A DNA stretch of 64,000 nucleotides from Ciona intestinalis. Its lineage: Eukaryota; Chordata; Ascidiacea; Phlebobranchia; Cionidae. Each line of letters opens with the position of its first letter. Positions within the stretch are counted from its first letter, which is position 1. Below the pieces are notes generated by a model. The model had not been told where the DNA came from, did not search any database, and worked only from the letters and a program-made list of their open reading frames with translations. Shown one piece after another: positions 51,501-61,237 of the stretch. The position numbers were made by a program, and so were the translations under genes. The stretch lies in contig NC_020173.2 in assembly GCF_000224145.3 (NCBI RefSeq), positions 5,589,039 to 5,653,038 on the forward strand, written 5' to 3'.

Positions 51501-53097
51501 CTGGTGTGTTTTAAAAACTATTGTTTTACTGGTATTCAACTTATTCCCTGCTTCTTCTCGATACTTAAATAACATGGTCTTCGCTATCGTTTTCGAAGAT
51601 CGTTGGGATTCATTCATTAAAGCTCTTCTTTGTAGTCCTACAGGTACGGTGAGGTGTTTCGTGAGTCTTGGGACGCATTCACGAATCGTGATCATGTTTC
51701 ACTTCGTGAGTATATGGGAAAAAGAGTCTGTATCGCGGACGCCATGTTTAGTTTCCTGCCCAGAACCATACTTGGACTCTTCTATAATACACCAGTGGTA
51801 AGTATGAATGGATGTAACTTGATTTATCCTCGCGTGACCGGAAAACCGTATTCTCACGACTCTGATAGGCCGTTGTTAATTGTTTAAAACACGATCAGGA
51901 TATTTCGATATTATGTGCTAAAAGTGTCCCATCTCCCCCCACCTTACTATATTATATACTGGTATTTTCGATATTATGTGCTAAAGGTGTACCGTGTTTT
52001 CCCATAGTAATACATATATACCGGTTACGCATGTGCCCCTTTTCCCCACAGGAGGTAAACTGCAGAGGTTCGTCCTTATTTAAAGCGTTCTCGGAGCATT
52101 TCCTTCATAGAATGGGTATAACCAGTCACCCACCAACGAGTTTGCCGAATCAACCGAACAAAATACGAGTCACTCTGTTAGAACGAGGATCGAACCCGAG
52201 ATACAAAATTTATAGACGAATTTTAAACGTTGACGAACTGGGGAATGCAATTAGGAAAATACCCGGTTTGGAAGTAAATGTAAGTACTGCACTGACCTAG
52301 ACTCGAACCCGCGACCCATGGGGCGACATACTCGTCACATGGGTAAACTCGAGCGAATGCGTGAATAACAGAGTGCGTAATACATTTAACTTTTACACAC
52401 TTTGACGCGTATGTTCCCCCTGATAACCCAGTCCTGGTCTGGATTCGAACCCAGGACCTCTGCACCAACTAACACACGCTTCTATCCACAGGTAGTTGAA
52501 TACCACTACGAAAAAATGTCGTTTAAAGATCAATTATCGATGACACACAACAGCGATATAATGATCGGAATGCATGGAGCTGGTTTAACTCACTTTTTGT
52601 TCTTACCACCGTGGGCTGTCGCTTTTGAACTGTAAGTTTATGAAATAAATTATTCACTACAATTTGAATAGGTGGTCGTGTTCGGTTTGTTTTAAAATAA
52701 ATCCGCAAATTTAGCAACTTCACACTAAGGGAGCTTTTAATAAGAAACCATCGAAATTAAACCCCAACCAACAAAAACGCATTTTCTGTGATTTTTAAAA
52801 GAATTTTGTATCGACTTCAAAATGATATACTTAAAAATATATTTTTACAGATACAACTGTGGCGACATACGATGCTACCGCGATTTACCGCGATTGCGCG
52901 GCGTTCGTTATATCACGTGGGAGGATGACTCGAAACTTGAAGCTTTCGACCAAAACGAGCATCCTCATTATGGCAACCAACCTAAATTCTGGAATTATAA
53001 ATTCGACGTTCCAGAATTCGTTCGTCTCGTTTTAAAAGCGCGATCGTGGGTGCTCGAGCATGACCGTTTTTCTCACTTACGTCACGATGAGCTGTAA
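48597..53097 (+). CDS. EOGT: EGF-domain O-GlcNAc transferase, copy a
   Basis: EOGT adds O-linked N-acetylglucosamine to EGF repeats (for example of Notch) in the ER lumen; it is a GT61 enzyme. Nine exons join in phase: 48597-48752, 49012-49137, 50360-50451, 50721-50879, 51110-51329, 51636-51797, 52052-52279, 52492-52631 and 52851-53097, giving 509 residues (human 527). An N-terminal signal peptide ([16 protein letters not shown]) and a C-terminal HDEL fit ER residence. Conserved blocks are [68 protein letters not shown] and [16 protein letters not shown]. The Trp matching human W207 is present. The human DYD motif (295-297) reads NRD here. The ATG follows a TTTTTTTTAG acceptor by 10 nt. A second, more diverged copy lies downstream. 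Confidence 0.95.
49318..49506 (+). mobile_element. MITE of the GGGTGGGGGAAGATGGGACA family
   Basis: The left end GGCGGGGGAAGACGGGACAC and right end GTGTCCCATCTTCCCCCACC are inverted repeats. The interior GGGAGTCGTGAAGATACGG is shared with other copies. It lies in EOGT-a intron 2. Confidence 0.9.
50091..50210 (-). mobile_element. tRNA-derived SINE, 3' end cut by gap
   Basis: On the minus strand it begins GGCGCCGTGGCATAGTGG (A-box-like), continues TTAGCGCGCCTGCCTGTAAC and CGGTTCAAGGCTCG (B-box-like), then CTACCATTGTGGGCGTATGT. The left side enters a 50-N gap (50041-50090). It lies in EOGT-a intron 2. Confidence 0.75.
50947..50985 (+). mobile_element. Terminal-repeat fragment of the same MITE family
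   Basis: Only the left end (GTGGGGGAAGACGGGACACC) remains, in an EOGT-a intron. Confidence 0.65.
51838..51957 (+). mobile_element. 3' half of a MITE of the same family
   Basis: It has the interior ACGACTCTGATAGGCCGTTG and the end AAGTGTCCCATCTCCCCCCA. The left half is missing. It lies in an EOGT-a intron. Confidence 0.75.
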
Positions 53098-53425
53098 TGA
53101 CGTCACGTTTAGGTATAATGACGTCACGTTTTGTTATTATCACGTCACGTTACCCATTGTGAAGACGGAATATTTTAGATATTTGTTGTAATAATGGAAT
53201 GCCCCGGTTTGATGACGTCACAATCTAAGAAACATGTAGTCGGTGCAGTAGAACTATTTATTATGATGTCATAAAGACATCGATGTTATAATAGTTGAAT
53301 ATTTTCATAGAAATTTTATATCGCGAGTATTTTTATAGCAAAATATATTTTCAGGTTTCTATATATGATTTGTGATGTTTCTTATGTAGTGTATCTATAA
53401 CATAATCGTGCAAGTTCCCATATAG

Positions 53426-53541
53426 TAGGGTGGGAGAAAACGGAAGACCTTTCATTCTATTTTGTCGTCCCATTTGGTAGTAAACAAAGAACATTCAAGG
53501 AATTATAAAATCGTATCCTTACAACCCCGATAGACCGTTTA
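53426..53541 (-). mobile_element. Truncated MITE of the same family, reverse orientation
   Basis: The left end AGTAGGGTGGGAGAAAACGG runs into the interior CCATTTGGTAGTAAACAAAG and stops after CCGATAGACCGTTT. The distal end is missing. Confidence 0.75.
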
Positions 53542-53726
53542 GTCTGATTGTGCATGTGTTAAGCAGCTGCGTAGTACTGCGAAAATATTTTTGATTTGCT
53601 CTTTTAAGTGACCTTACTGCGTAGCTCACCTCTGTTTAAAAAGTAGGACATTCAACGTTCGTTTGGACATAGCCTATACATATGTATAGGGTATGTATAG
53701 GCTATGGTTTGGATTAGCAGTATATA

Positions 53727-53809
53727 GTAGGGTGGGGAAAGATGGGACACTTAGTCAGACGAGACTTTTACAGTGCTTAAGTGTCCCATCTTCCCTTATT
53801 GTACTACAC
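53727..53809. mobile_element. Miniature derivative of the MITE family (~83 bp)
   Basis: TAGTAGGGTGGGGAAAGATG and GTGTCCCATCTTCCCTTATT lie only about 40 bp apart, so most of the interior is deleted. Confidence 0.75.
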
Positions 53810-54348
53810 ACGACTCAATATGCTATGTACAGCATTTAAACTGCCCGCTAATGAAACCAAATTTAACTTATTTATGCGATCTTTTACGACCCTTTATGGC
53901 TAGAAGGTGAAACAACGAACCTAACCTGTTCCATTGAAAATTCAAACACTCAGTATTGTGAAGGCTTAAATAAAACCAAACTTGGGTACAGAAAAAAAGG
54001 CGTGGGCACAGAACATTACTGAAGCGTATCAATAAAACCAAACCTATTTAAAGGTGTGTGTAGGCACAGAACATAACTGAAGCGTATCGTGGAGAAGAAC
54101 CAAGCAGAAGTGCTTGGTTCTTAAAAAATCGCAATATTTAGACGAAAAACAGCATTCAGCATTAATAAAATGCTATGCCGTGGGGTCCGTAAATGCGGCG
54201 ACTATGACGTCGCAGACGCGGAGACAATGGATGACAAGACTCATTGTTTTGCCATCCGTTTCCCGACTTGGTCTATACTCTAGTCTAGTCTATACCGACG
54301 TGGTCGTTGGTCTATACTAACTTTGGTTTATAGATTGCCAGCAGCAGC

Positions 54349-57300
54349 ATGCTTGCACGGCATGTTATCTTAATAGTGTGCAGTGTGTCAGTAGTAAGAT
54401 GTTATAACAGTTTACCATGGGAGCATATAAACATAGCGGAACACCAGAGGCCGTGTCTACAGCATAAGTTTAACCAAACGAAGGTAAAATATTAACTGGC
54501 GGTGGTATCTGTTGTAATCAGTTAAGCGTAAACGCGTGTGTGGGTGAGACTGTCATGCCTGAGGTTCGAGGCATACGATATGTTTAGACGTCGATACAGA
54601 CAGTATACTGCTTTCTTGAGCCATTTTTGAAAACCGAGTGAGAGATTTGAATAAATGTAACTTATCTTCGTTGGCGGGAGAGTAACACTCGTTGTAACAC
54701 GGGTGTTCTGTTTATACACCTCGTGTCAGCTTACAAGTTACCACGTGTATGTAACTTATTTATTTTCGCATGGCGGGGTAACGACAGTCGTTATAACACA
54801 GGTGTTCTGTTCCATATACATCAATTGCCCGCTTGTTTTTCATCTGTTCATTCATCCACTTATTCAACATATACTGGGATTAAATAAAGCTTCCCACGTA
54901 CAAGGTTCGAGGCCTATTTGAATGTTTAACTTCCTTCTATTTCTACAACCCACAGAAAGACAAACCGAAATGTTGGGGATACGAAGCCGGATGTGACGAA
55001 CTATCAAGATACGAACCACGGTGGCCACGTGACTGTGAGACTCACGAATTATGGAGATTCTGGGAACAGGTACGTCATAAACGATGACAATCCAGTGGTC
55101 TAATGGGTTGTTCTAATTGTCAGCCATGCATAAAAACTAGAATGTGTGGTAACTCATAAGCGAGCACGAGGTGTATGAAACAAAACACCCGTGTTATAAT
55201 GACTGTCTTTGCCCCGTCATGTTAGGGTTAATATTTTACATTTATTCATTAACTTTATTATAACTAAGGCGGTTGTAAAACGCCATGTTACGGCTTTAAC
55301 AGCACATTTTAACCGACGTTCTTGCTCGCGCTTTTTAACAATAGCGAGTTTAACAACTATCGTTTTGATCTTCGCTATCATGTTCAAAAAGATAAATATA
55401 ACAGACGTAATTATTACGCAACAGGGCGACTTTGGATACGTCAGAAATCGTTTAAATGAGTTGGAGCAATTACAAATCTGTAAACCACGAAAAAACGACG
55501 TCACAAAGTCGTCTATGAATTGCACAGGGTAGGTAACGGTTGGTTGGTTTCATAGAATGGGTATACTATAATGACGTAACAGGCTAACAGCCAATGACGT
55601 AACAACGTTGGGAAAATTAATCATCATTAATTAAGCTGTTTCAGGGCATAATGTAAACTACTATTTTGAATCCTGTGGTGTAAAAACGTTAACTCATTCC
55701 AACGTTTCGACTGCCATTTGGCAAAACTCTAGTAAAGACTTCTGAGTTGCAATATTTTACGAATCATGTAATACAGAAAACGCCACTTTAATTCCAAAGG
55801 TTTCGTCCACCATTTGGCAAGACTTTATAACTCTGATTAGGTATTGCCGCATGGTAGACAAATCGTTAAAATAAAATTAACGTTCTATATACCAGAAGAG
55901 AAAAAATACCATCTTAACCATCAATCTGCTAGGTGTAGCGACCACACTTATATTCTTTCAATTAAAGTAAATATGTTTTTAACGGTGAGCGTGTGTTAAC
56001 AACTGTTGTTTTGTCGCTATATATCCTGTCTTTCGTTTAAATATTTATAAATCTTCGCTACCGTAATCGAGGAGATAAATATAGCTATTATTATTATTAT
56101 ATTATAATGCTCGTTTATCATACACCGGATTTCTCCGCAGACGGTTACAGTTTTGCCAAGCACGTGACATTTTTCTCGACCTACGTCATCCGCGCTCGAC
56201 AAAATGGCCACGTCATCCTGATGACGTATTAATGGCCGACGAGGTGGGGGGCAACTGTGACGTAGACAAGGAAGCATTGTCGCGTCAATATACCCAGGGT
56301 TTGAATGGTGGACTTCGAGCATGGTGGGTGTAAAGTTATAAGAACAACTAATGACTATACCTTATGCGTGTAACACATACACCACTATATAGTAGGGTAG
56401 GGGAGATGGGACACCTTTAGCACTTATTATCCAAATATCCTAATCATATTTTAAACAGTTAACAACGGTCTATGGGAGTCGTGAGAATACTGTTTTTATA
56501 ATTCTTTGAATTTTCTTTGTTTACTGCCAAATGAGACGATAAAATAAAATGATAAGGTGTCCCATCTTCCACCACCCTATTATATATACGTTATCAGGTA
56601 CTCGGAGTTACGTCATTTCACTGACGTCACGGACCCACAATGCGACTTGTTCATCGACAAACCAGTTGTTTTCATGAAACTAGACCAAGGAAACAACATG
56701 TACCACAAATTCTGTGGTTTCTTTAATCTATATATTTCAATGCACGTAAATGGTTCGCTCGATTTTAACGACGACTTCATGATTATAAATTGGGATTGGG
56801 TGAGATATTGCTGTGTTCTACTATTTGCGTTTCTAGTTTGAAAACTAGTATTAATACTAATACGTTTACGACGCTATATGCAATTGTCGAGTATGGATAA
56901 ATAACAGACATTGTACTGCACCGTCGGATAAACGAGAAACAGTCTACCGCTTCAGTACCATTTCTACTAAAAATCTTTACACGAGACACAGCATTTGAAA
57001 GAAAATATAAAAAATCTGGGTTTAAAACGTCTTGCAACCACCGTAAAGAATTTTCAGCAAAATTAAAATTAATATCGACCTTCTAGCCCCGGCTTTACAC
57101 AAGACATTAATACTCCACAGTCAAACGTACCTTACAACAATTACTTCGAGGCATCTTGGTCAGCATTCAGTAAGCATCAAGTTGGTCATATAAGGGATTG
57201 GTTCGGCAAACGAGTTTGTTTCAAATCAGCTGTGTTTTCATTCCTACCAAGAATGTTGCTCGGACTTTTCTATAATGCTATGTTGGTAAGCTGTTTGATT

Positions 57301-60088
57301 ACTACATCGAGTCACAGAGTAACTGTGATAAAAAAAACAAACAAAGGTAACATAGTAGAAGAAAGACGTGGTACCTTTAGCACATAATATCTAAATATCC
57401 TGATTGTGTTTAAAACAATTAACAACGGTCTATGGGAGTCGTGAGGATACGGTTTTACAATTCTTTGAATGTTCTTTGATTACTACCAAATGGGACGAGA
57501 AAATGGAATAAAAATGTGTCCCATCTTCCCCAAACCTCGAATCTGACCCTGATCTGGTGCTCATAGAGTAATACGATAAAAAGGGTATAGCCTAAATTAG
57601 GCTGTCTAATGTATTTCCGACGTTTCGTCTGCCATCATTGCCTTTACTTATTTACGTTAACGTTACTCATGGTAGCAAAAGTAACAAAATAAAAAGTATA
57701 AAACTAAAACGTATCTAAGTACACGGATAATAAGCCGCCTTTATAAACACCCTACATCACCCTTGTATGCTTTCTACACATACCAGCAACTCTGAATGCC
57801 TCACTAGCAATACTACCTAGTATTGCATCTTATACTAAATCCACCGATTCAAGACACAATCGTTGATTATTTTGCAAGCGCGTCAACGCTGATTGCACAA
57901 GGCGCTTCTGTGACGTCACAAGGAATCGTGTTCAGAGATTGTTACGTAGTGCCCGGTATTGCGAAATTGATAAAACTAGACTTTCCGTAAGAAGAACAAC
58001 CAATTAAGATTTGTTTGTACATTGGAAAAATCCGTCTATTTTACGAATAGGATCCTAAGAATAAATGAATCAAACTTACTTATCCTCGCGTGTTGAAGAA
58101 CGACCGACGTAATAACACTGGAATTATATATTAAACGCCTATGTCATGCGCAAGTGCGCAACCGCCCACAAAGGTAGCGTCGGTGAGCCTTGAACTCTGT
58201 ATTCTCATGCTAGAGACATACGCTGTTACCATTGTACCACGGCGCCCGATACACGCTTTTACGCCTGTATTCAACTAATATATTACTGTGGGGGAGGTGT
58301 GACACTTTTGGCACCTAATATACAAATATCCCGATCGTGTTTTAAACTATTAACAACGGTATATCGAAGTCGAGAGGATACGGTTTTATAATTCTTTGAA
58401 TTTTATTTTGTTTACTATCAAATGGGACGAGAAACAGATTAAAAAGATGTCCCATCTTACCCCACCTTCTATATACTACCACAGGGTGAAAACTGCTCTG
58501 GATCGGGAATGATGAAATCTTTTTCTCAATTCTTTCTGCATAGAATGAACGTGACACAGGTATTTTAAAGGCTGGGTTTGAACCCAGTGCCCCTGGTTCT
58601 GCAACCCTCACCTAGATTTGAACTTAGGATCCTTGGAGCATCTACTCTGACCTAGATTCAAACCTAGGACTTCTGGTTCTCCAACTCTGATCTAGATTTA
58701 ATTTAGAGTGCCTGGTTCTTTAACCATAGCGTAGATTCGAAATCAAAATCCCTGGTTTTTAAACCATGGCCTAGATTCGAACCTAGGCTTCCTGGTTCTT
58801 TAACTTCTAAACTTAGGGTGCCTTGTTCTTCTACCCTGGCCTAGAATCGAATCCAAAACCGCTGTCTTTTATTTGTTTTACCCTAACATTACAGAAAGGG
58901 CCAATCCCTGGAAAAATCCGAGTTACATTTCTTCAAAGATCAACAAAGCCCGACTACTTGGGTAAAGTGTATCGACAGATCGTGAATGAGAAAGATTTAT
59001 TCAAAGTCCTGAATAATATTCCTGGTTTTCAAGTCAAGGTTTTTGTTTGATGTCTCTGCTATAACTCGACAGTGAGCATGAGGTGTATGAATACACCATG
59101 TGTGTCTGGTGTATAAGAAGACACCCACATAATAACTCGACAGTGAGCATGAGGTTTATAAATACACCATGTGTGTTTGGTGTACAAGAAGGCACCCATG
59201 TTATAACTCGACAGTAGGCATGAGGTGTATGAATACACCATGTGTGTCTGGTGTATAAGAATACATCCATGTTATAACTTGATAGTAAGCATGAGGTTTA
59301 TAAATACACCATGTGTGTCTGGTGTATAAGAAGACACCCATGTTATAACTTAACAGTAAGCATGAGGTGTATGAATACACTATGTAGCGTACGCCTGGAG
59401 TATAAAAAGAAATCCATGTTATAAAATTAACTTTTCTTTTCTGTATAAATGTGGCCATTGGGTAGGATTTATGTCACCAATTAACACATGCTTATAACCA
59501 CAGGTAGTTGAATACCACCAAGACACAATGTCGTTCAAAGATCAAATATCGATGTCACACAACAGCGATATAATGATTGGAATGCATGGAGCTGGTTTAA
59601 CTCACTTTTTGTTCTTGCCACCGTGGGCTGTCGCTTTTGAACTGTAAGTTTAATAAGATGCGTATTTGTGTTATATGAAGACCAGCTTGGTACTTGTAAC
59701 ACTCACTCTTGTCTTATCTAACACTGAGGATGTTTAAAGTTGATAAAGTGCCACTACTGGTGTTATGTAAGACCATAGAGAAAAATTGTGCTAATTATTA
59801 ATTAATACAGGTGTCACCACAGTGAGCCTTGAATTCAGACCTTTCTTTTTCAGTTATAACTGCCAAGCTAAATGTTATCGTGACCTGGCACGGCTTCGTG
59901 GTGTGCGACACATGACTTGGAGCCGCGACGACAAGTTGACAACCCACAATGCGAGAGAGAGAGAACGAGATCCAGAAAATCGAAGATACTGGAATTTCTC
60001 ATTTGATCTGGAAGAGTTTCGGAGACTTGTCCTCGAAGCGAGGGATTATGTGTTACAGGAATTGGGACGAGTGCACACGGAGCTGTAA
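54349..60088 (+). CDS. EOGT: EGF-domain O-GlcNAc transferase-like, diverged copy b
   Basis: Ten exons join in phase: 54349-54483, 54956-55069, 55425-55528, 56141-56323, 56598-56799, 57121-57285, 58485-58559, 58895-59038, 59504-59643 and 59854-60088, giving 498 residues. It starts with a signal peptide ([18 protein letters not shown]) and ends HTEL, a variant ER-retrieval tail. Blocks shared with EOGT-a are [61 protein letters not shown] and [25 protein letters not shown] has become NMYHKFCGF, and the position of the DYD motif reads KHQ. An extra intron (58560-58894) splits the seventh exon of EOGT-a. The donor at 59039 (GTTTTT) is weak. It is open throughout, so probably expressed, but may have changed or lost transferase activity. 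Confidence 0.9.
56391..56583 (+). mobile_element. MITE of the same family
   Basis: The left end AGTAGGGTAGGGGAGATGGG and right end GTGTCCCATCTTCCACCACC lie in TATAT-rich flanks. It lies in an EOGT-b intron, 15 bp before an exon. Confidence 0.88.
57350..57536 (+). mobile_element. MITE of the same family, degraded left end
   Basis: The interior CTATGGGAGTCGTGAGGATA and right end GTGTCCCATCTTCCCCAAAC are clear; the left end AGAAAGACGTGGTACC is diverged. Confidence 0.8.
57808..57990 (+). other. Unexplained exon-like ORF in EOGT-b intron 6
   Basis: An open stretch of about 60 codons ends at a donor-like GTAAGA (57987) and starts near an acceptor-like AG (57819-57820). It contains [11 protein letters not shown] and [18 protein letters not shown]. 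The second part faintly resembles the molybdopterin-binding domain of FLAD1/CinA proteins (usual pattern NVYxLPGIPxLL). Its phases (needs 1, ends 2) do not fit the phase-0 EOGT-b junction, so it is not an EOGT exon. It could be a gene fragment or chance. Confidence 0.3.
58136..58250 (-). mobile_element. tRNA-derived SINE copy
   Basis: On the minus strand it reads GGCGCCGTGGTACAATGG, then a B-box-like GTTCAAGGCTC and CTACCTTTGTGGGCGG. It is the same family as 50091-50210 and lies in an EOGT-b intron. Confidence 0.7.
58285..58475 (+). mobile_element. MITE of the same family
   Basis: Ends are CTGTGGGGGAGGTGTGACAC and GATGTCCCATCTTACCCCAC. It lies 9 bp before EOGT-b exon 58485-58559, so its right end forms part of that exon's acceptor region. 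Confidence 0.85.
58565..58870. repeat. ~48-bp minisatellite in EOGT-b extra intron
   Basis: About six imperfect units contain CCTAGATTCGAACCTAGG and CCTGGTTCTTTAACC. The core resembles a tRNA B box (GGTTCGAATC). Related text occurs in EOGT-a intron 7 near 52300 and 52440. It fills the intron that EOGT-a lacks. Confidence 0.75.
59045..59420 (-). repeat. ~74-bp minisatellite, five units
   Basis: Each unit reads ATAACTCGACAGTGAGCATG, then AGGTGTATGAATACACCATG, then TGTCTGGTGTATAAGAA. It is the reverse orientation of the 41440-41720 and 60190-60610 arrays and lies in an EOGT-b intron. Confidence 0.85.
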
Positions 60089-60189
60089 TACTAATTTTAA
60101 GCTGAAAACCGCGGTCAGTGCTTCATGTGCTGAAAAATTATATTTGAGTTGTTCTGTTACACAAAATGATCCATTTTGAGATATAAAAT

Positions 60190-60610
60190 GGATGTTTTCT
60201 GACACACAGTGGGACTCGATACACCTTATGCTTACTGTCGATAATAACATGAGTGTCTTCTTGTACATCAGATACACATGGTGTATTCATACACTCATGC
60301 TCACTGTTAAGTTATAACATGAGTGTCTTCTTATACACTAGACACACATGATGTATTCATACAGCTCATGCTCACTGACAAGTTATAACATGAGTGTCTT
60401 CTTATACACCAGATACATATGGTGTATTCATACGCTCACTGTCTACTTATAATCTGGATGTCTCTATACACCTCATGCTTACTGTCAAGTTATAACATAG
60501 GTGTTTTCTTATATCAGACACCAGACACACATGATTTCTCTATATACCTTATGCTTACTGTCAAGTTATAACATGGATGTTTTTCTTATATACCTTATGC
60601 TAACTGGAAA
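60190..60610 (+). repeat. ~80-bp minisatellite, about five units
   Basis: Units contain TTATAACATGAGTGTCTTCT, ACACCAGACACACATGGTGT and CATACACCTCATGCTCACTG. The units here are more diverged and contain deletions. It starts about 100 bp after the EOGT-b stop. Confidence 0.8.
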
Positions 60611-60681
60611 GTTATAACAATGTTATCTCCCTCCCATGCCAGATAATGCTATTGTGCCCATCTTTAAATATAAAATAAATG

Positions 60682-60813
60682 TTACACATATGTGACGTTA
60701 CCACAAAGAGTAAAAGAAGATAAAATTTTAATCCACCAACGTATTATAACTACTGCTATCACAATAAGAAGAAAGATACTGCCAGAAATAAAAGCAAACA
60801 TTTTAAGCTTCAT
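60682..60813 (-). CDS. Candidate small membrane peptide (43 aa), hypothetical
   Basis: An ATG at 60813 opens 43 codons with one strongly hydrophobic run (FAFISGSIFLLIVIAVVII), followed by RWWIK, typical of a single membrane anchor. An AATTTAG acceptor-like site lies about 12 nt upstream. There is no family match. It could be a real smORF, a 3'-UTR ORF or chance in AT-rich DNA. Confidence 0.3.
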   Translation of the reverse strand: MKLKMFAFISGSIFLLIVIAVVIIRWWIKILSSFTLCGNVTYV

Positions 60814-61237
60814 AGAAGCAGTATTCTAAATTTTCTAGGAACGCAATAAACAAATTTAATTTTGAATACAAGAAAAGCAGATTGTGTATATATTAATATT
60901 GAAAGAATTAAAAACTATCAGAGAACAGAAAACATAAAAACACACCGCGCATACATTAGAATGGCAGTTAGGATACTGAACATATATTGCAAGTTTTTAA
61001 AACCTTCGTATTTATGGTTTCTCGAACATTCAACATGAACTGTTTTTTACAAGGTGAACATTTTTTAAAAAATTCCAATAAAACTGGAATATTGATTAAT
61101 TGTGAAAATATACAGGTAACGGATTTTGTGATACAGGGCATGAGACGTAATGAATTACAAATGCGTGAATTACAAAAAGTTATATCAACAACATTGATTA
61201 TTTAGCTCCGTTCCAGTAACATATACAGCCACAGTTG

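Larger units (their letters stand above)
53098..54348. other. Spacer between the two EOGT genes
   Basis: It holds the 3' UTR of EOGT-a, with several TGACGTCA-type CRE-like palindromic cores near 53098-53225, and two MITE derivatives (53426-53541, 53727-53809). The EOGT-b promoter must also lie here. No coding sequence was recognised. Confidence 0.5.
60089..61237. other. Convergent EOGT-b / HDHD5 intergenic region
   Basis: The left half is a minisatellite (60190-60610). The right half is AT-rich, with a candidate small minus-strand ORF (60682-60813). Both 3' UTRs should lie here. Confidence 0.5.

Noticed and set aside
59034-59458. Three overlapping minus-strand ORFs over the minisatellite
   Set aside because: The repeated peptide pattern arises because the ~74-bp repeat lacks stops in some frames. 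There are no start context, splice sites or family match.
60987-61205. Plus-strand ORF of 72 residues between EOGT-b and HDHD5
   Set aside because: Low-complexity AT-rich composition, no recognisable motif, and antisense to the expected HDHD5 3' UTR; not distinguishable from chance.
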